A model generated the notes under the pieces. The model did not search any database and was not told the origin of the DNA. It saw only the letters and a list, made by a program, of their open reading frames with translations. A DNA stretch of 44,853 nucleotides from contig JAPPIT010000002.1 of the NCBI GenBank assembly GCA_028820505.1, forward strand, positions 1 through 44,853. Reading direction: 5' to 3'. The translations under genes and the position numbers were made by a program. This document shows positions 16,793 to 25,225 of the stretch, piece after piece. Each line of letters begins with the position of its first letter. Positions within the stretch are counted from its first letter, which is position 1. The stretch comes from Defluviicoccus sp. (lineage in GTDB: Bacteria > Pseudomonadota > Alphaproteobacteria > MPNO01).

Positions 16793-18310
16793 ATGCCGAA
16801 TACGCGCGTCATCGCACTTGCGGCAGTTGTGGCCGTCGCCACCGCGCCCGCTTTGGCCCAGAAGTCGAAGAACACGCTCCGGATCGGTTTCTACGATCCG
16901 ATCCCGGGTGTCGATCTCGTCTACGACCCCAAGGGGGAGACCGCTCTGACCGCGCGGGCGGTGTTCGACACGCTCATCGGTTACGACGAGCGGACCAGGA
17001 AATTCAAGCCGCTGCTCGCCAAGTCCTGGAAGACGGTCAACCCGACGACCTACGAGTTCGTGCTGCGCGACGACGTCAGGTTCCATGACGGCTCGCCGTT
17101 GGATGCCGACGATGTGGTCTACACGCTGAACTTCCTCGCCGATCCCAAGGTCAAGTTCCGCATCAAGACCCGCTTCCTGTGGATCGCCAAGGCCGAGAAG
17201 GTCGACCGCCACACCGTCCGCGTCACCACCAAGGGGCCGCGCGCGGTCGCCATGGCGCGCTTCGCGGTCAGCATTCCCATCTTCCCGTCGGACGTTCACG
17301 GGGCGCTGAAGAACAAGGCGGCGTTCGGCAAGAAGCCGATCGGAACCGGCCCCTACAAGGTCGTTTCCTACGACCCGAACGAGGGCGTGCGCATGGTGCG
17401 CAACCCCGACTACCGCCACGGCCCGGCCGGGTCGATCGAGAACATCCACGTCCTGCCCATCCCCGACGTGCAGAACCAGGTCGCGCAGCTCATTACCGGC
17501 GGCCTCGACGTGATTCACAACGTGCCGAAGGATCAGGCGGACAATCTCGGGCAGAATCCCGAACTCGCGGTGACGGTGAGCAACGGGATCCTGTACCGCT
17601 ACATCGCGTTCGATGCGATCGGCCGGACCGGGAACGACGACCTCAAGGACGTTCGCGTGCGCCGCGCGCTGATCCACGCGATCGACCGGGATTCGATCCG
17701 CCGAAACATCTTCGCGGGCGGCGACGCGGTGCAGAAGATGGATTCGATCTGCAAGCCGATCCAGATCGGCTGCGTCTACGACGTCAAGCCGCCGGCCCAC
17801 GATCCCGGGAAGGCCAGGGCGCTGCTCAAGGAAGCCGGCAAGGCGGACCTCAAGCTCCAGATCACCACCCTGCCGGAAGCCCGCAAGGTCGCCGAGGCAA
17901 TCGTCGGTTACCTGAGGGCGGTCGGCGTCAAGGCGTCGATCAAGAGCGTGACGTTCGGCGCCTATCGCAAGCTGCAGAGGACCGGAAAGATCCAGACCCT
18001 GGTGCACCAGTTCAGCTCGGGCGGGGTTCCCGACACCGACGCTCTGGTCAGCTTCTATTTCGGCAGCAAGGCGCGCAACTATTACGGCGACAAGCAGATC
18101 GCCGGCTGGATGAAGGAGGCGGGCTCCAGCTTCGACATCGCGGCGCGCGAGGCGCTGTACCGGAAGATCTTCAACCGGATCAACGAGCAGGCCTATATCG
18201 TCCCGATCGCCAGCCTGCCCTCGGTCTTCGTCCACGCCAAGGACCTGGAGATCGACAAGGGGATCATCAACCCGTTCGGGGCGGAGATGAGCCGGATACG
18301 CTGGAAGTAG
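16793..18310 (+). CDS. ABC transporter substrate-binding protein, peptide/nickel family (SBP_bac_5)
   Basis: A 505-residue periplasmic binding protein. A signal peptide (MPNTRVIALAAVVAVATAP...) ends at ALA-Q near residue 22. Family motifs include LRIGFYDPIPGVD, LAKSWKTVNPTTYEFVLRDD, FHDGSPLDADDVVYTLNF, GTGPYKVVSYDPNEGV and the late ALIHAIDRDSIRRNIF. AGGGAGAA precedes ATG 16793. Proteins of this family bind peptides but also many other solutes. No permease or ATPase genes are adjacent, but a matching four-gene ABC set without a binding protein lies at 22.3-26.1 kb on the other strand, and the promoters resemble each other, so I infer that they work together. It is convergent with the NMT1-like gene, with only 6 bp between stops. 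Confidence 0.9.
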   Translation: MPNTRVIALAAVVAVATAPALAQKSKNTLRIGFYDPIPGVDLVYDPKGETALTARAVFDTLIGYDERTRKFKPLLAKSWKTVNPTTYEFVLRDDVRFHDGSPLDADDVVYTLNFLADPKVKFRIKTRFLWIAKAEKVDRHTVRVTTKGPRAVAMARFAVSIPIFPSDVHGALKNKAAFGKKPIGTGPYKVVSYDPNEGVRMVRNPDYRHGPAGSIENIHVLPIPDVQNQVAQLITGGLDVIHNVPKDQADNLGQNPELAVTVSNGILYRYIAFDAIGRTGNDDLKDVRVRRALIHAIDRDSIRRNIFAGGDAVQKMDSICKPIQIGCVYDVKPPAHDPGKARALLKEAGKADLKLQITTLPEARKVAEAIVGYLRAVGVKASIKSVTFGAYRKLQRTGKIQTLVHQFSSGGVPDTDALVSFYFGSKARNYYGDKQIAGWMKEAGSSFDIAAREALYRKIFNRINEQAYIVPIASLPSVFVHAKDLEIDKGIINPFGAEMSRIRWK

Positions 18311-18316
18311 ACGCGG

Positions 18317-19213
18317 CTATTCGGCAGCGATCGCCGTCACCACGGAGTCCGCGTAGCCGCCGGTTCCCCTGCTCTCCTCGGAGAACAGGTCCAGCTCCTC
18401 CATCCACTTGTGGGTGCGCTCGAACACCTCCCGGGTGTAGGGCTCGAAGACGAGGCGCTCGCCCGGCCCCATGCGGCGCACGTCGACCATCGCGCGATAG
18501 CGCTCCGGCAGCTCGCGCAGGAAATAGTGCGTGTAGCGTTCCGGTTCCACGTCGAGGTCGCGCTGGGCCCGGCGGAGCGCACGGAAATATTTCTCGACGT
18601 CCCCCATATCCGCGTCGTTGGTGATCAGCGAGCCGATCATGAAGGTGGTGTCGAGGATTTTCCGGAACCCGAGCTGTTCGAGCAGGTAGTAGGGCGCGCC
18701 GAACGCATTGCCGGCTTCGGCCTTGCCGTCGACCAGAAGCGCGAGGCGGTCCCACAGCACGCCGCCGAAATTGAGCGCGATCCGCTCGCGGTCGAGAAAG
18801 CGCAACAGCGCCTGGAGGGTCGAGTAGTGACTGCCCGAGTGGTAGCCGACCTGAACCGGAACGTCGGCCAGCGCCTCGGGCGTCCGGATCGGTGAATCGG
18901 GCGGCACGAAGATCGCCGAGGGCGTGACCGAATAGGCATCGCCCCACATCCGGCCGTGCCCGGCGGACGCCGCCATATTGACCGTCCAGTGGCAGGCCGC
19001 CGAGACGTTGCAGGCCCGGCCTCGCTCGTAGGACTCGAAGGCGCCGCGCTTGACCTCGTCGGGCGCCTCTTCGCTGCTCGCGACGGTCGCCGACCAGCTC
19101 GCCGGCTTGCCGAGCGCCAGCTCGTAGTCGAGCCCCTCGTCCGCGAAGTAGCCGTGCTCCTCGGCGATCCATTCCTGCAAACGGCCGTGCGACTGGATCA
19201 CGAATTTCGCCAT
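18317..19213 (-). CDS. NMT1/SsuA-type substrate-binding-fold protein without signal peptide
   Basis: A 298-residue protein starting MAKFVIQSHGRLQEWIAEEHGYF, whose first 40 residues follow the periplasmic-binding pattern of the NMT1/THI5/SsuA group (a domain-1 helix reading 'EEHGYFADEGLDYELALGK'). Further features are CNVSAACHWTVNMAASAGHG and a ligand-pocket-like region near VQVGYHSGSHYSTLQALL. No signal peptide or lipobox is visible, so it may be a cytoplasmic sensor or enzyme rather than a transport component. Its gene is divergent from the Rieske oxygenase (96-bp gap) and convergent with the ABC binding protein. The assignment to the fold is moderate; the ligand is unknown, with an aromatic acid being a guess from context. 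Confidence 0.65.
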   Translation of the reverse strand: MAKFVIQSHGRLQEWIAEEHGYFADEGLDYELALGKPASWSATVASSEEAPDEVKRGAFESYERGRACNVSAACHWTVNMAASAGHGRMWGDAYSVTPSAIFVPPDSPIRTPEALADVPVQVGYHSGSHYSTLQALLRFLDRERIALNFGGVLWDRLALLVDGKAEAGNAFGAPYYLLEQLGFRKILDTTFMIGSLITNDADMGDVEKYFRALRRAQRDLDVEPERYTHYFLRELPERYRAMVDVRRMGPGERLVFEPYTREVFERTHKWMEELDLFSEESRGTGGYADSVVTAIAAE

Positions 19214-19297
19214 GCGCCCTCTCCCGGTTCCGCGCCGGACCGGCATGGTCGATCCGGCGTCTTCGCCTGTCAATGCGCCGCCGGGCGGGATTGCGGC

Positions 19298-19309
19298 TAT
19301 ACTGCGGAC
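19298..19309 (+). promoter_or_regulatory. Candidate -10 element giving a leaderless Rieske mRNA
   Basis: TATACT at 19298-19303 is followed by only six bases (GCGGAC) before the ATG at 19310. Transcription would begin at or next to the start codon, and there is no Shine-Dalgarno sequence upstream. The string TACTGCGGACAT here is identical to a string just after the -10 box of ligJ. The inverted repeat CGCCGGA-N13-TCCGGCG at 19233-19259 lies upstream. The -35 region is weak. Confidence 0.4.
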
Positions 19310-20584
19310 ATGCTCGATCGCGAAACCAACCGGAAGCTCTCCCGGGTCGGCGCGGACACGCCGATGGGGGCATTGATGCGCCGCTACTGGCACCCCATCG
19401 CCGGGGCCTCCGAGATGGAACGCCGGCCCACCATGCCGATCCGGCTGATGGGCGAGAACCTGGTGCTCTACCGCGACCTTTCGGGCGGGTACGGGCTCCT
19501 GGATCGCCACTGCTGCCACCGGCGCGCCGATCTCTCATACGGCTACGTCGAGCCGAACGGGTTGCGGTGCAGCTATCACGGCTGGCTCTACGACGCCCGC
19601 GGCGCCTGTATCGAGCAGCCGTTCGAGGACACCGCCGACCCGGGTTCGCGGTTCAAGGACAAGGTCCGCATCAAGTCCTATCCGGTGGAGGAGAAGGCGG
19701 GGATGCTCTGGGCCTATCTCGGTCCCGACCCCGCGCCGCTGGTGCCGACCTGGGAACCGTTCACCTGGGCCAACGGCTTCCGCCAGGTGGTGATCTCGGA
19801 AATCCCCTGCAACTGGTTCCAGTGCCAGGAGAACTCGATCGATCCGGTTCATTTCGAGTGGCAGCACGAGAACTGGCGCGTTCGCGCGACCGGCGCGGCC
19901 GGTCCCTACGCGCCCAAGCACCTGCGGGTCGATTTCGAGGAGTTCGACTACGGGATCACCTACAAGCGGATCCGCGAGAACACGGACGAGCATCACCCGC
20001 TATGGACCGTCGGGCGCAACTGCCTGTGGCCGAACGCACTGTTCACCGGCGATCATTTCGAATGGCGGGTTCCGATCGACGACGACAACACGTTGAGCGT
20101 GGGATGGTTCTTCAACCCGGTGCCGAAGGGCCGGCGGCCGTTCGCCCAGAACGAGATTCCCTGCTGGCGCGGCCCGATAAAGGACGACGACGGGCGCTGG
20201 ATCACCAGCCACGTGATGAACCAGGACTTCGTCGCCTGGGTCGGACAGGGCACGCTCGCCGACCGCTCGAAGGAGCATCTCGGGCGCAGCGACCGGGGCG
20301 TCATCATGATGCGCAGGCGGTTCCTTTCCGACATGGACCTTGTCGAACGGAACCAGGACCCCAAGGCCGTCGTCCGCGATCCGGAGGTCAACGACTGCAT
20401 CGAGCTTCCCATCTTCGACCGCGATTTCTTCGTCGACGGGTGGGAGCCCAAGGACCTTCGGGATGCGGCGCATGTGCGCACGCGCTCGACGCTCAACTTC
20501 GTCTTCCAGGCCGGCCAGCCCGCGGAGGTTCGGGCGGCCTATGTCGACGCGATGGGGCTCGACGGCGAAGGCGGCTTCCGTTGA
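19310..20584 (+). CDS. Rieske non-haem iron oxygenase, phthalate-dioxygenase type
   Basis: A 424-residue oxygenase component. The Rieske [2Fe-2S] ligands are C68-C-H70 (DRHCCHRRAD) and C87-S-Y-H90 (CSYHGW). The catalytic mononuclear iron site is N175...D178-P-V-H181...H186 (ENSIDPVHFEWQHE). Length and motif spacing match single-component-oxygenase families such as phthalate 4,5-dioxygenase and related O-demethylases, which act as trimers with a separate reductase. No reductase or ferredoxin gene is in the window. The reaction would be hydroxylation or demethylation of an aromatic acid. It converges on the extradiol dioxygenase operon, which fits a role in feeding a di- or trihydroxybenzoate into ring cleavage. 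Start ATG 19310 is preferred although there is no ribosome-binding site (see the upstream element). Confidence 0.9.
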   Translation: MLDRETNRKLSRVGADTPMGALMRRYWHPIAGASEMERRPTMPIRLMGENLVLYRDLSGGYGLLDRHCCHRRADLSYGYVEPNGLRCSYHGWLYDARGACIEQPFEDTADPGSRFKDKVRIKSYPVEEKAGMLWAYLGPDPAPLVPTWEPFTWANGFRQVVISEIPCNWFQCQENSIDPVHFEWQHENWRVRATGAAGPYAPKHLRVDFEEFDYGITYKRIRENTDEHHPLWTVGRNCLWPNALFTGDHFEWRVPIDDDNTLSVGWFFNPVPKGRRPFAQNEIPCWRGPIKDDDGRWITSHVMNQDFVAWVGQGTLADRSKEHLGRSDRGVIMMRRRFLSDMDLVERNQDPKAVVRDPEVNDCIELPIFDRDFFVDGWEPKDLRDAAHVRTRSTLNFVFQAGQPAEVRAAYVDAMGLDGEGGFR

Positions 20585-20635
20585 ACCGCCCCGGTCGCGC
20601 CGCGGACCGGCCGGTTCGCACGGCAACGCCGGGGT

Positions 20636-21646
20636 TCAGGTCCAGCAAACGAAGGCGTTGGCGGTCCCGGTGCCCGCCAGCGACCGGTAGCAGGGGACGT
20701 AGTCGATCACGTCGCCGCCGAGCCCGGTGCCGAAAAGCACGCCCGCCGCGACGATCCAGTTGCGGAGTTCGGACGAACCCGATTGCAGCAGGTCCTGCTC
20801 GATGCCGCAAAGACCCTCCTCGTCGCGGTCGCAGAACGCCTCGAGGAACCGCCGGTCGAGATCCTCGTCGATGCAGAAATGCGACATGCCGCCCGAACCG
20901 ACGACCGCCACGCGGGCGGGCGAGTCCCAGTCGCGGATCGCGCGCCCGATCATCGCCCCGAAGTCGAAGCAGCGCCGCGCGGTGGGCTGGTTCGGCGGGT
21001 AGAATGTGTTGGCGATCACCGGCAGGGTCGGAACCGCGCGGTCGCGCATGATCCGGCGCAGGACGAAGCTGAAGGCGTGCGGCGTGCCCACATGACGATG
21101 GTTCCGGTGCTTTAGCCACTCGTTCGAGGCGGCGAGGTCGAACCCCTCCTCCATCGCGCGCGCGAAAACGAGCTCGGCCAGGTCCGGCAGGCCCGGATAG
21201 ACGGTGTGACGCGCCGGCCGATAGGCCCATTCGGCATCGCCGACGCCGGGCGGCAGCTTGGCCTTCTGCGCCGCGCTGGTCGGCCGGTTGTAGAAGGTCT
21301 CGCCGCGATAGACGGTGAAGGTCGGCTGGATGTCTTCGAGAAACAGCTCGCGCTGGTCGTTGCCGAGGATCACGCAGGCATCCGGCTCCATTTCCTCCCA
21401 TCTGTCGGCAAGCGCCTTAATCCCGGCCTGGCAGGCGTCGTAGCGCCGCCGGCGCTCGTCGTCGGCGATCCATGCCGCGATGTCCTCCCCCGACCGTCGC
21501 TCGACCAGCTCGTCGAAGGTGAAGCGCTCGCCCTTGAACCAGTGCTCGTTCACCAAATCGGCCTTGACGCGCTCGCCCCATTGGTCGGGGGTCGTGTTGA
21601 GGGTCGGCCCGTGGGTCGTCCACATGCCCAGAACGATTTCCGCCAT
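20636..21646 (-). CDS. LigB-type extradiol ring-cleavage dioxygenase
   Basis: A 336-residue class III extradiol dioxygenase related to the beta subunit of protocatechuate 4,5-dioxygenase and to gallate/3-O-methylgallate dioxygenases. H12 (MWTTHGPTL) matches an iron ligand of LigB; further conserved features are GNDQRE near 95-100, H190 (HVGTPHAFSF, candidate base) and GSGGMSHF near 250. No separate LigA-type alpha subunit gene is present and there is no fused LigA domain, so it is likely a single-subunit enzyme. It is the last gene of the ligJ operon; its ATG overlaps the preceding stop by one base (TGATG). With LigJ and the aldolase, the natural product of cleavage would be 4-oxalomesaconate or its methyl ester, so gallate or a methylgallate is the favoured substrate (inference). 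Confidence 0.85.
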   Translation of the reverse strand: MAEIVLGMWTTHGPTLNTTPDQWGERVKADLVNEHWFKGERFTFDELVERRSGEDIAAWIADDERRRRYDACQAGIKALADRWEEMEPDACVILGNDQRELFLEDIQPTFTVYRGETFYNRPTSAAQKAKLPPGVGDAEWAYRPARHTVYPGLPDLAELVFARAMEEGFDLAASNEWLKHRNHRHVGTPHAFSFVLRRIMRDRAVPTLPVIANTFYPPNQPTARRCFDFGAMIGRAIRDWDSPARVAVVGSGGMSHFCIDEDLDRRFLEAFCDRDEEGLCGIEQDLLQSGSSELRNWIVAAGVLFGTGLGGDVIDYVPCYRSLAGTGTANAFVCWT

Positions 21647-22323
21647 CAATCGTCTCCACCCCGTTGCAGCATCGTTTCGTAGGACACGCCCATGACGCGG
21701 CCGACCGGCTCGCCTCGCCTCACCGCCTCGGTCATGGCCCGTTCCCTCGCGACGATCGCTTCCGCCTTGTCCAGCACGTCCTCCGCCCGGTCCCGCGGGA
21801 CCGCCGCGACCCCGCTCCGGTCGGCGATGATCGGGTCTCCGGGACGCACGGTCAATTCTCCGACGGCGATGTCGATATTGAAACCCTCCTCGTAGATCCG
21901 CCCGCGCGCCGTGCGCGCGGTGGCGCTCCGGGCGTAGACGGGGAAGCCGAGCTCCGCCGCCTCGTCGATGTCGCGCGCCGGACCGTCCACGATCACGCCC
22001 TCGATGCCGGCCGCCTGCGCGGCGTTGGACAGCACCCCGCCCCAGCCGGCAGCGTCGATGCCCGTGCGCTGTTCGATGACCAGAACCCGGCCCGGGCCGG
22101 CCGAGTCCACCGCGCCGCTGCAAAGATGCCTGACCGGCGCGTTCTCCGGCTTCCGGTCGGTCAGCTTGACCGTCACGGCGAGGCCGGCAATGCGCTTCGC
22201 CGTCGTCTGCGCCGCGATCCCGGTCACCGCGCAAGGCAGCCCGAGCGCGTCCAGGGCATCGGAAACCGCGCAGGTGTCGAGCGCCCGGAGTCGTGCGATC
22301 AGACGGCCGTCGTCATCGGTCAT
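21646..22323 (-). CDS. RraA-family aldolase (HMG/CHA aldolase-like)
   Basis: A 225-residue member of the RraA/demethylmenaquinone-methyltransferase-like family. The signature GWGGVLSNAAQAAGIEGVIV then DGPARDIDEAAELGFPVYAR matches the class II pyruvate aldolases that cleave 4-hydroxy-4-methyl-2-oxoglutarate and 4-carboxy-4-hydroxy-2-oxoadipate (CHA). CHA is the product of LigJ, whose gene opens the same operon, so I infer that it performs the LigK/ProA step: CHA to pyruvate and oxaloacetate. I chose ATG 22323, with GAGGAGA just upstream, over ATG 22335. The start overlaps the end of the ABC ATPase gene by 11 bp and the stop overlaps the dioxygenase start, showing tight coupling. Confidence 0.84.
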   Translation of the reverse strand: MTDDDGRLIARLRALDTCAVSDALDALGLPCAVTGIAAQTTAKRIAGLAVTVKLTDRKPENAPVRHLCSGAVDSAGPGRVLVIEQRTGIDAAGWGGVLSNAAQAAGIEGVIVDGPARDIDEAAELGFPVYARSATARTARGRIYEEGFNIDIAVGELTVRPGDPIIADRSGVAAVPRDRAEDVLDKAEAIVARERAMTEAVRRGEPVGRVMGVSYETMLQRGGDD

Positions 22324-23311
22324 GGCTCTCCTCATTGTACAGGTGGCATTCGACGAGGCCCGGGGAATCCGTTTCCGCCTCGGGAGCGACCGCGCCGCAG
22401 AGGTCCATCGCTTTCGGACAGCGGGGATGGAACCGGCAGCCGGAGGGCGGATCGAGCGGGTCGGGAAATTCTCCGCCGGTCGGCCCCGGCGGCAGGCCGA
22501 GCGAGGGATCGGGCGTCAGGATCGACCGCAGCAGGGTCTCGGTGTAGGGATGCCGGGGATCCTCGAAGATCGTGCCGGTGTCCCCCAGCTCCACGAGCCG
22601 GCCGAGATACATCACCGCCACCCGGTCGGCGATGTGTTCCACCACGGCAAGGTCGTGGCTGACGAAAACGTAGGTCAGCTTGAGCGTGCGCCTCAGCTCC
22701 ATCAGCAGGTTCAGGATCTGCGCTTGCACGGATACGTCGAGAGCGGAGGTGGGTTCGTCGAAGACGACGATGCCGGGCTCGATGGCAAGCGCGCGGGCGA
22801 TCGCCACCCGTTGGCGCTGGCCGCCGGAAAGCTGATTCGGATAGGCATGGACCAGATGGGAGGGAAGACCCACGAGCTCCATGATCCTGGCGATCCGGTC
22901 GCGCCGCTCGGCTTCGGTGCCGATGCGATGGACGGCGAGCGGCAGTCCGACGATCTGCCCCAGCGTCTTGCGGGGGTTGAGCGACGAATAGGGGTCCTGG
23001 AAGACCGGCTGCACGCGGGCGGCGATCTCCGAGCGGCCGACGTCCTCCATCGGTCGGCCGGCGAACCGTATGGTCCCGCCGGAGGGCGGCAGGAGCCCGA
23101 GGAGCATGCGCGCGAGCGTCGTCTTGCCGCACCCGGACTCGCCGACGATCGCAAGCACCTCGCCTTTCCGTACCGCGAAGGACACGTCGTCCACGGCGCG
23201 CAGGATGGAAGCGGCCTCGAACAGACCCTTCTTGACCCTGAAGAGTCGGGTGACGCCGTCGCATTCGAGCACCGGCGTCTCTCCCGGGGCGATCGCCGAT
23301 GCGGCGCTCAT
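22313..23311 (-). CDS. ABC transporter ATPase, OppF/DppF type
   Basis: A 332-residue ATP-binding protein. Walker A is GESGCGKT (57-64), the signature is LSGGQRQ (161-167), Walker B is IVVFDEP (181-187), and the H-loop lies in VFVSHDLAVV. The C-terminal oligopeptide-transporter extension is present, with GCRFHPRCPKAM and a late cysteine, a pattern that binds a [4Fe-4S] cluster in some Dpp-type ATPases. It pairs with the ATPase encoded just upstream (ATGA overlap) to power the two permeases. It belongs to the ligJ operon. Confidence 0.93.
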   Translation of the reverse strand: MSAASAIAPGETPVLECDGVTRLFRVKKGLFEAASILRAVDDVSFAVRKGEVLAIVGESGCGKTTLARMLLGLLPPSGGTIRFAGRPMEDVGRSEIAARVQPVFQDPYSSLNPRKTLGQIVGLPLAVHRIGTEAERRDRIARIMELVGLPSHLVHAYPNQLSGGQRQRVAIARALAIEPGIVVFDEPTSALDVSVQAQILNLLMELRRTLKLTYVFVSHDLAVVEHIADRVAVMYLGRLVELGDTGTIFEDPRHPYTETLLRSILTPDPSLGLPPGPTGGEFPDPLDPPSGCRFHPRCPKAMDLCGAVAPEAETDSPGLVECHLYNEESHDR

Positions 23312-24318
23312 GACGGAACCGCGGCCCCGCGCAGCCGCTCGACGGGATGGATGCAACGGTAGGTGTGGCCGTCCTCGACGGGCCGTTCGAGGTTTCCGCC
23401 GTCGCGGCAGCGCTCTTCCGCCAGGGCGCAACGGTTGCGGAACAGGCACCCGGGCGCATCGCCGATGAGAGAGGGAACGATGCCGGGAATGGAGCCCAGC
23501 GCCGTCCGTCTTTCGGTCTTTCCCGGGTAGGGAATGCAATCGATCAGCCCCTGCGTGTAGGGGTGGGTCGGGGCGGTGAATATCTGCCGGCTCGATCCGG
23601 TCTCGACGATGCGCCCGGCATACATGACGGCGATCCGGTCGGCGATGCGCGCGACGATCCCGAGATCGTGGGTGATCAGGATCAGCGCCATGTCGAATTC
23701 CGCCTGCAGGTCCTTGAGAAGGTGGAGGACCTGCGCCTGCACGGTGACGTCGAGCGCCGTCGTCGGCTCGTCGGCGACGATCAGGGCCGGGTCGCACATC
23801 AGCGCCATCGCGATCATCGCCCTCTGGCGAAGCCCGCCCGAGAGCTGATGCGGAAACTGCCCGAGCCGCGCGCCGGGATTGACGATCCCGACGCGGCCCA
23901 ACAGGTATTCCGCCCGTTCGCGCGCCTCGCGCCGGCCGCTCCCCCGGTGGCGGAGGTAAATCTCTTCGAGCTGGTCCCCGATCGTGTAGACCGGGTTCAG
24001 GGAGGTCATCGGGTCCTGGAAGATCATCGCCATGCGGTTTCCGCGTATGGCCGAGAACGCCTTGTCGGAAACCGAGCGCAGGTCGGTGTCCAGAAGACCG
24101 ATTTCCCGCGCCCTCAGCGTCGCGCGGCCGGGCAGAAGGCGCATGACCGCGAGCGCCGTCATCGTCTTGCCGCATCCGGACTCGCCGACGATGGCGAGCG
24201 TTCGGCCGCGAAATGCCGACAGGTCGACATTTCGTACCGCATGGAGGGTCCCGGACGGCACCGGAATGTCGACACAGAGGTCGCGCACCCTGAGGACGGT
24301 GTCGTCATCGCCGGTCAC
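23308..24318 (-). CDS. ABC transporter ATPase, OppD/DppD type
   Basis: A 336-residue ATP-binding protein. Walker A is GESGCGKT (45-52), the signature is LSGGLRQ (159-165), Walker B is LIVADEP (179-185), and the C-terminal extension carries GCLFRNRCALAEERC. The start is GTG 24318, which overlaps the permease stop by four bases (GTGA); no ATG sits closer to the conserved N-terminus (VLRVRDLCVDIP). It forms a heterodimer with the OppF-type ATPase in the usual dipeptide/oligopeptide-type importer. Its own stop overlaps the next start (ATGA). Confidence 0.92.
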   Translation of the reverse strand: MTGDDDTVLRVRDLCVDIPVPSGTLHAVRNVDLSAFRGRTLAIVGESGCGKTMTALAVMRLLPGRATLRAREIGLLDTDLRSVSDKAFSAIRGNRMAMIFQDPMTSLNPVYTIGDQLEEIYLRHRGSGRREARERAEYLLGRVGIVNPGARLGQFPHQLSGGLRQRAMIAMALMCDPALIVADEPTTALDVTVQAQVLHLLKDLQAEFDMALILITHDLGIVARIADRIAVMYAGRIVETGSSRQIFTAPTHPYTQGLIDCIPYPGKTERRTALGSIPGIVPSLIGDAPGCLFRNRCALAEERCRDGGNLERPVEDGHTYRCIHPVERLRGAAVPS

Positions 24319-25217
24319 CGGGCGCGGCCCTCGGGCACGGTGATGTCGCGAATGCCGTCGCCCATCAGGTTGATCGCGATCACCAGGAAGAACAAGGCGA
24401 GCCCGGGCAGCGTGATCAGCCAGGGCTTGAAGAACATGAAATTCCGCCCCTCGGAAATGAGCAGGCCCCATGACGGCGTGGGCGGCTGGATCCCGAGGCC
24501 GAGAAACGACAGCACGGCCTCGACAAGAATGGCGATCGCCATTTCCAGACTCGCGATGACGATGATGTGACTCATCACGTTGGGCAGGATTTCGCGCGTC
24601 ACGATGCGCGCGTGGGACGCGCCGACCGCCTCGGCGGCGGCGACGAATTCCTGGCCCCTGACCTGCTGCGTGACGCTCCGGGTAACGACGGCGAAACGGT
24701 CCCAGAACAGGAAGCCGAGGATGGCGATCAGCGCAACGAGCGAGCCGCCGAATACCGAAACCAGGGAGAGCGCGATCAGGATGCCGGGCAACGCCAGCTT
24801 GACGTTGATCAGGTACATCACGAAGGCGTCGACGCGGCCGCCGAAATAGCCGCCGACGATTCCGATCGTCGACCCCACGACGCCGGAAATGATGGCGGCG
24901 CCGAACCCGATCGTCAGCGAAATCCGGGCGCCGAACAGGATGCGCGTCAGATAGTCCCGTCCGAGCGAGTCGGTACCGAGCGGATGCGCCCAATCGCCGC
25001 CCTTCCCCCAGATCGGATCGAGCAGACGGGCATCGAGATCCTGCGTGAACGGATCGGACGGCGAGACCCACGGCGCGAAGACGGCCAGGAGAACGACGAG
25101 GAGAACGAACCCGCTGCCCGCCAGGAACCCGACATGGCTGCGTGCGCGGCGGCGCATGATCTCTCCGGGCGCGGGCGCGTCGACCCGGAATTCGTTCGCG
25201 AAGAGCCCGCCCGCCAT
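24315..25217 (-). CDS. ABC transporter permease, DppC/OppC type
   Basis: A 300-residue membrane protein with the OppC N-terminal domain: one transmembrane segment (FVLLVVLLAVFAPWV), then a periplasmic loop ending HPLGTDSLGRDYLTRILFG. The remaining segments carry the cytoplasmic EAA loop, AAAEAVGASHARIVTREILP. ATG 25217 lies 8 bp after the DppB-type stop. It forms the channel with the DppB-type permease. It belongs to the ligJ operon, so the importer probably carries an aromatic acid or related compound rather than a peptide (inference from context). Confidence 0.92.
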   Translation of the reverse strand: MAGGLFANEFRVDAPAPGEIMRRRARSHVGFLAGSGFVLLVVLLAVFAPWVSPSDPFTQDLDARLLDPIWGKGGDWAHPLGTDSLGRDYLTRILFGARISLTIGFGAAIISGVVGSTIGIVGGYFGGRVDAFVMYLINVKLALPGILIALSLVSVFGGSLVALIAILGFLFWDRFAVVTRSVTQQVRGQEFVAAAEAVGASHARIVTREILPNVMSHIIVIASLEMAIAILVEAVLSFLGLGIQPPTPSWGLLISEGRNFMFFKPWLITLPGLALFFLVIAINLMGDGIRDITVPEGRAR

Positions 25218-25225
25218 CGGCTTCC

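Noticed and set aside
18956-19309. Upstream extension of the Rieske gene by 118 codons
   Set aside because: The extension overlaps the divergent gene and lacks family similarity; the conserved Rieske N-terminus begins at ATG 19310.
20585-20635. Strong terminator between the convergent Rieske and LigB-type genes
   Set aside because: The 51-bp gap has small GC palindromes (ACCGGCCGGT) but no convincing long stem or T-tract.
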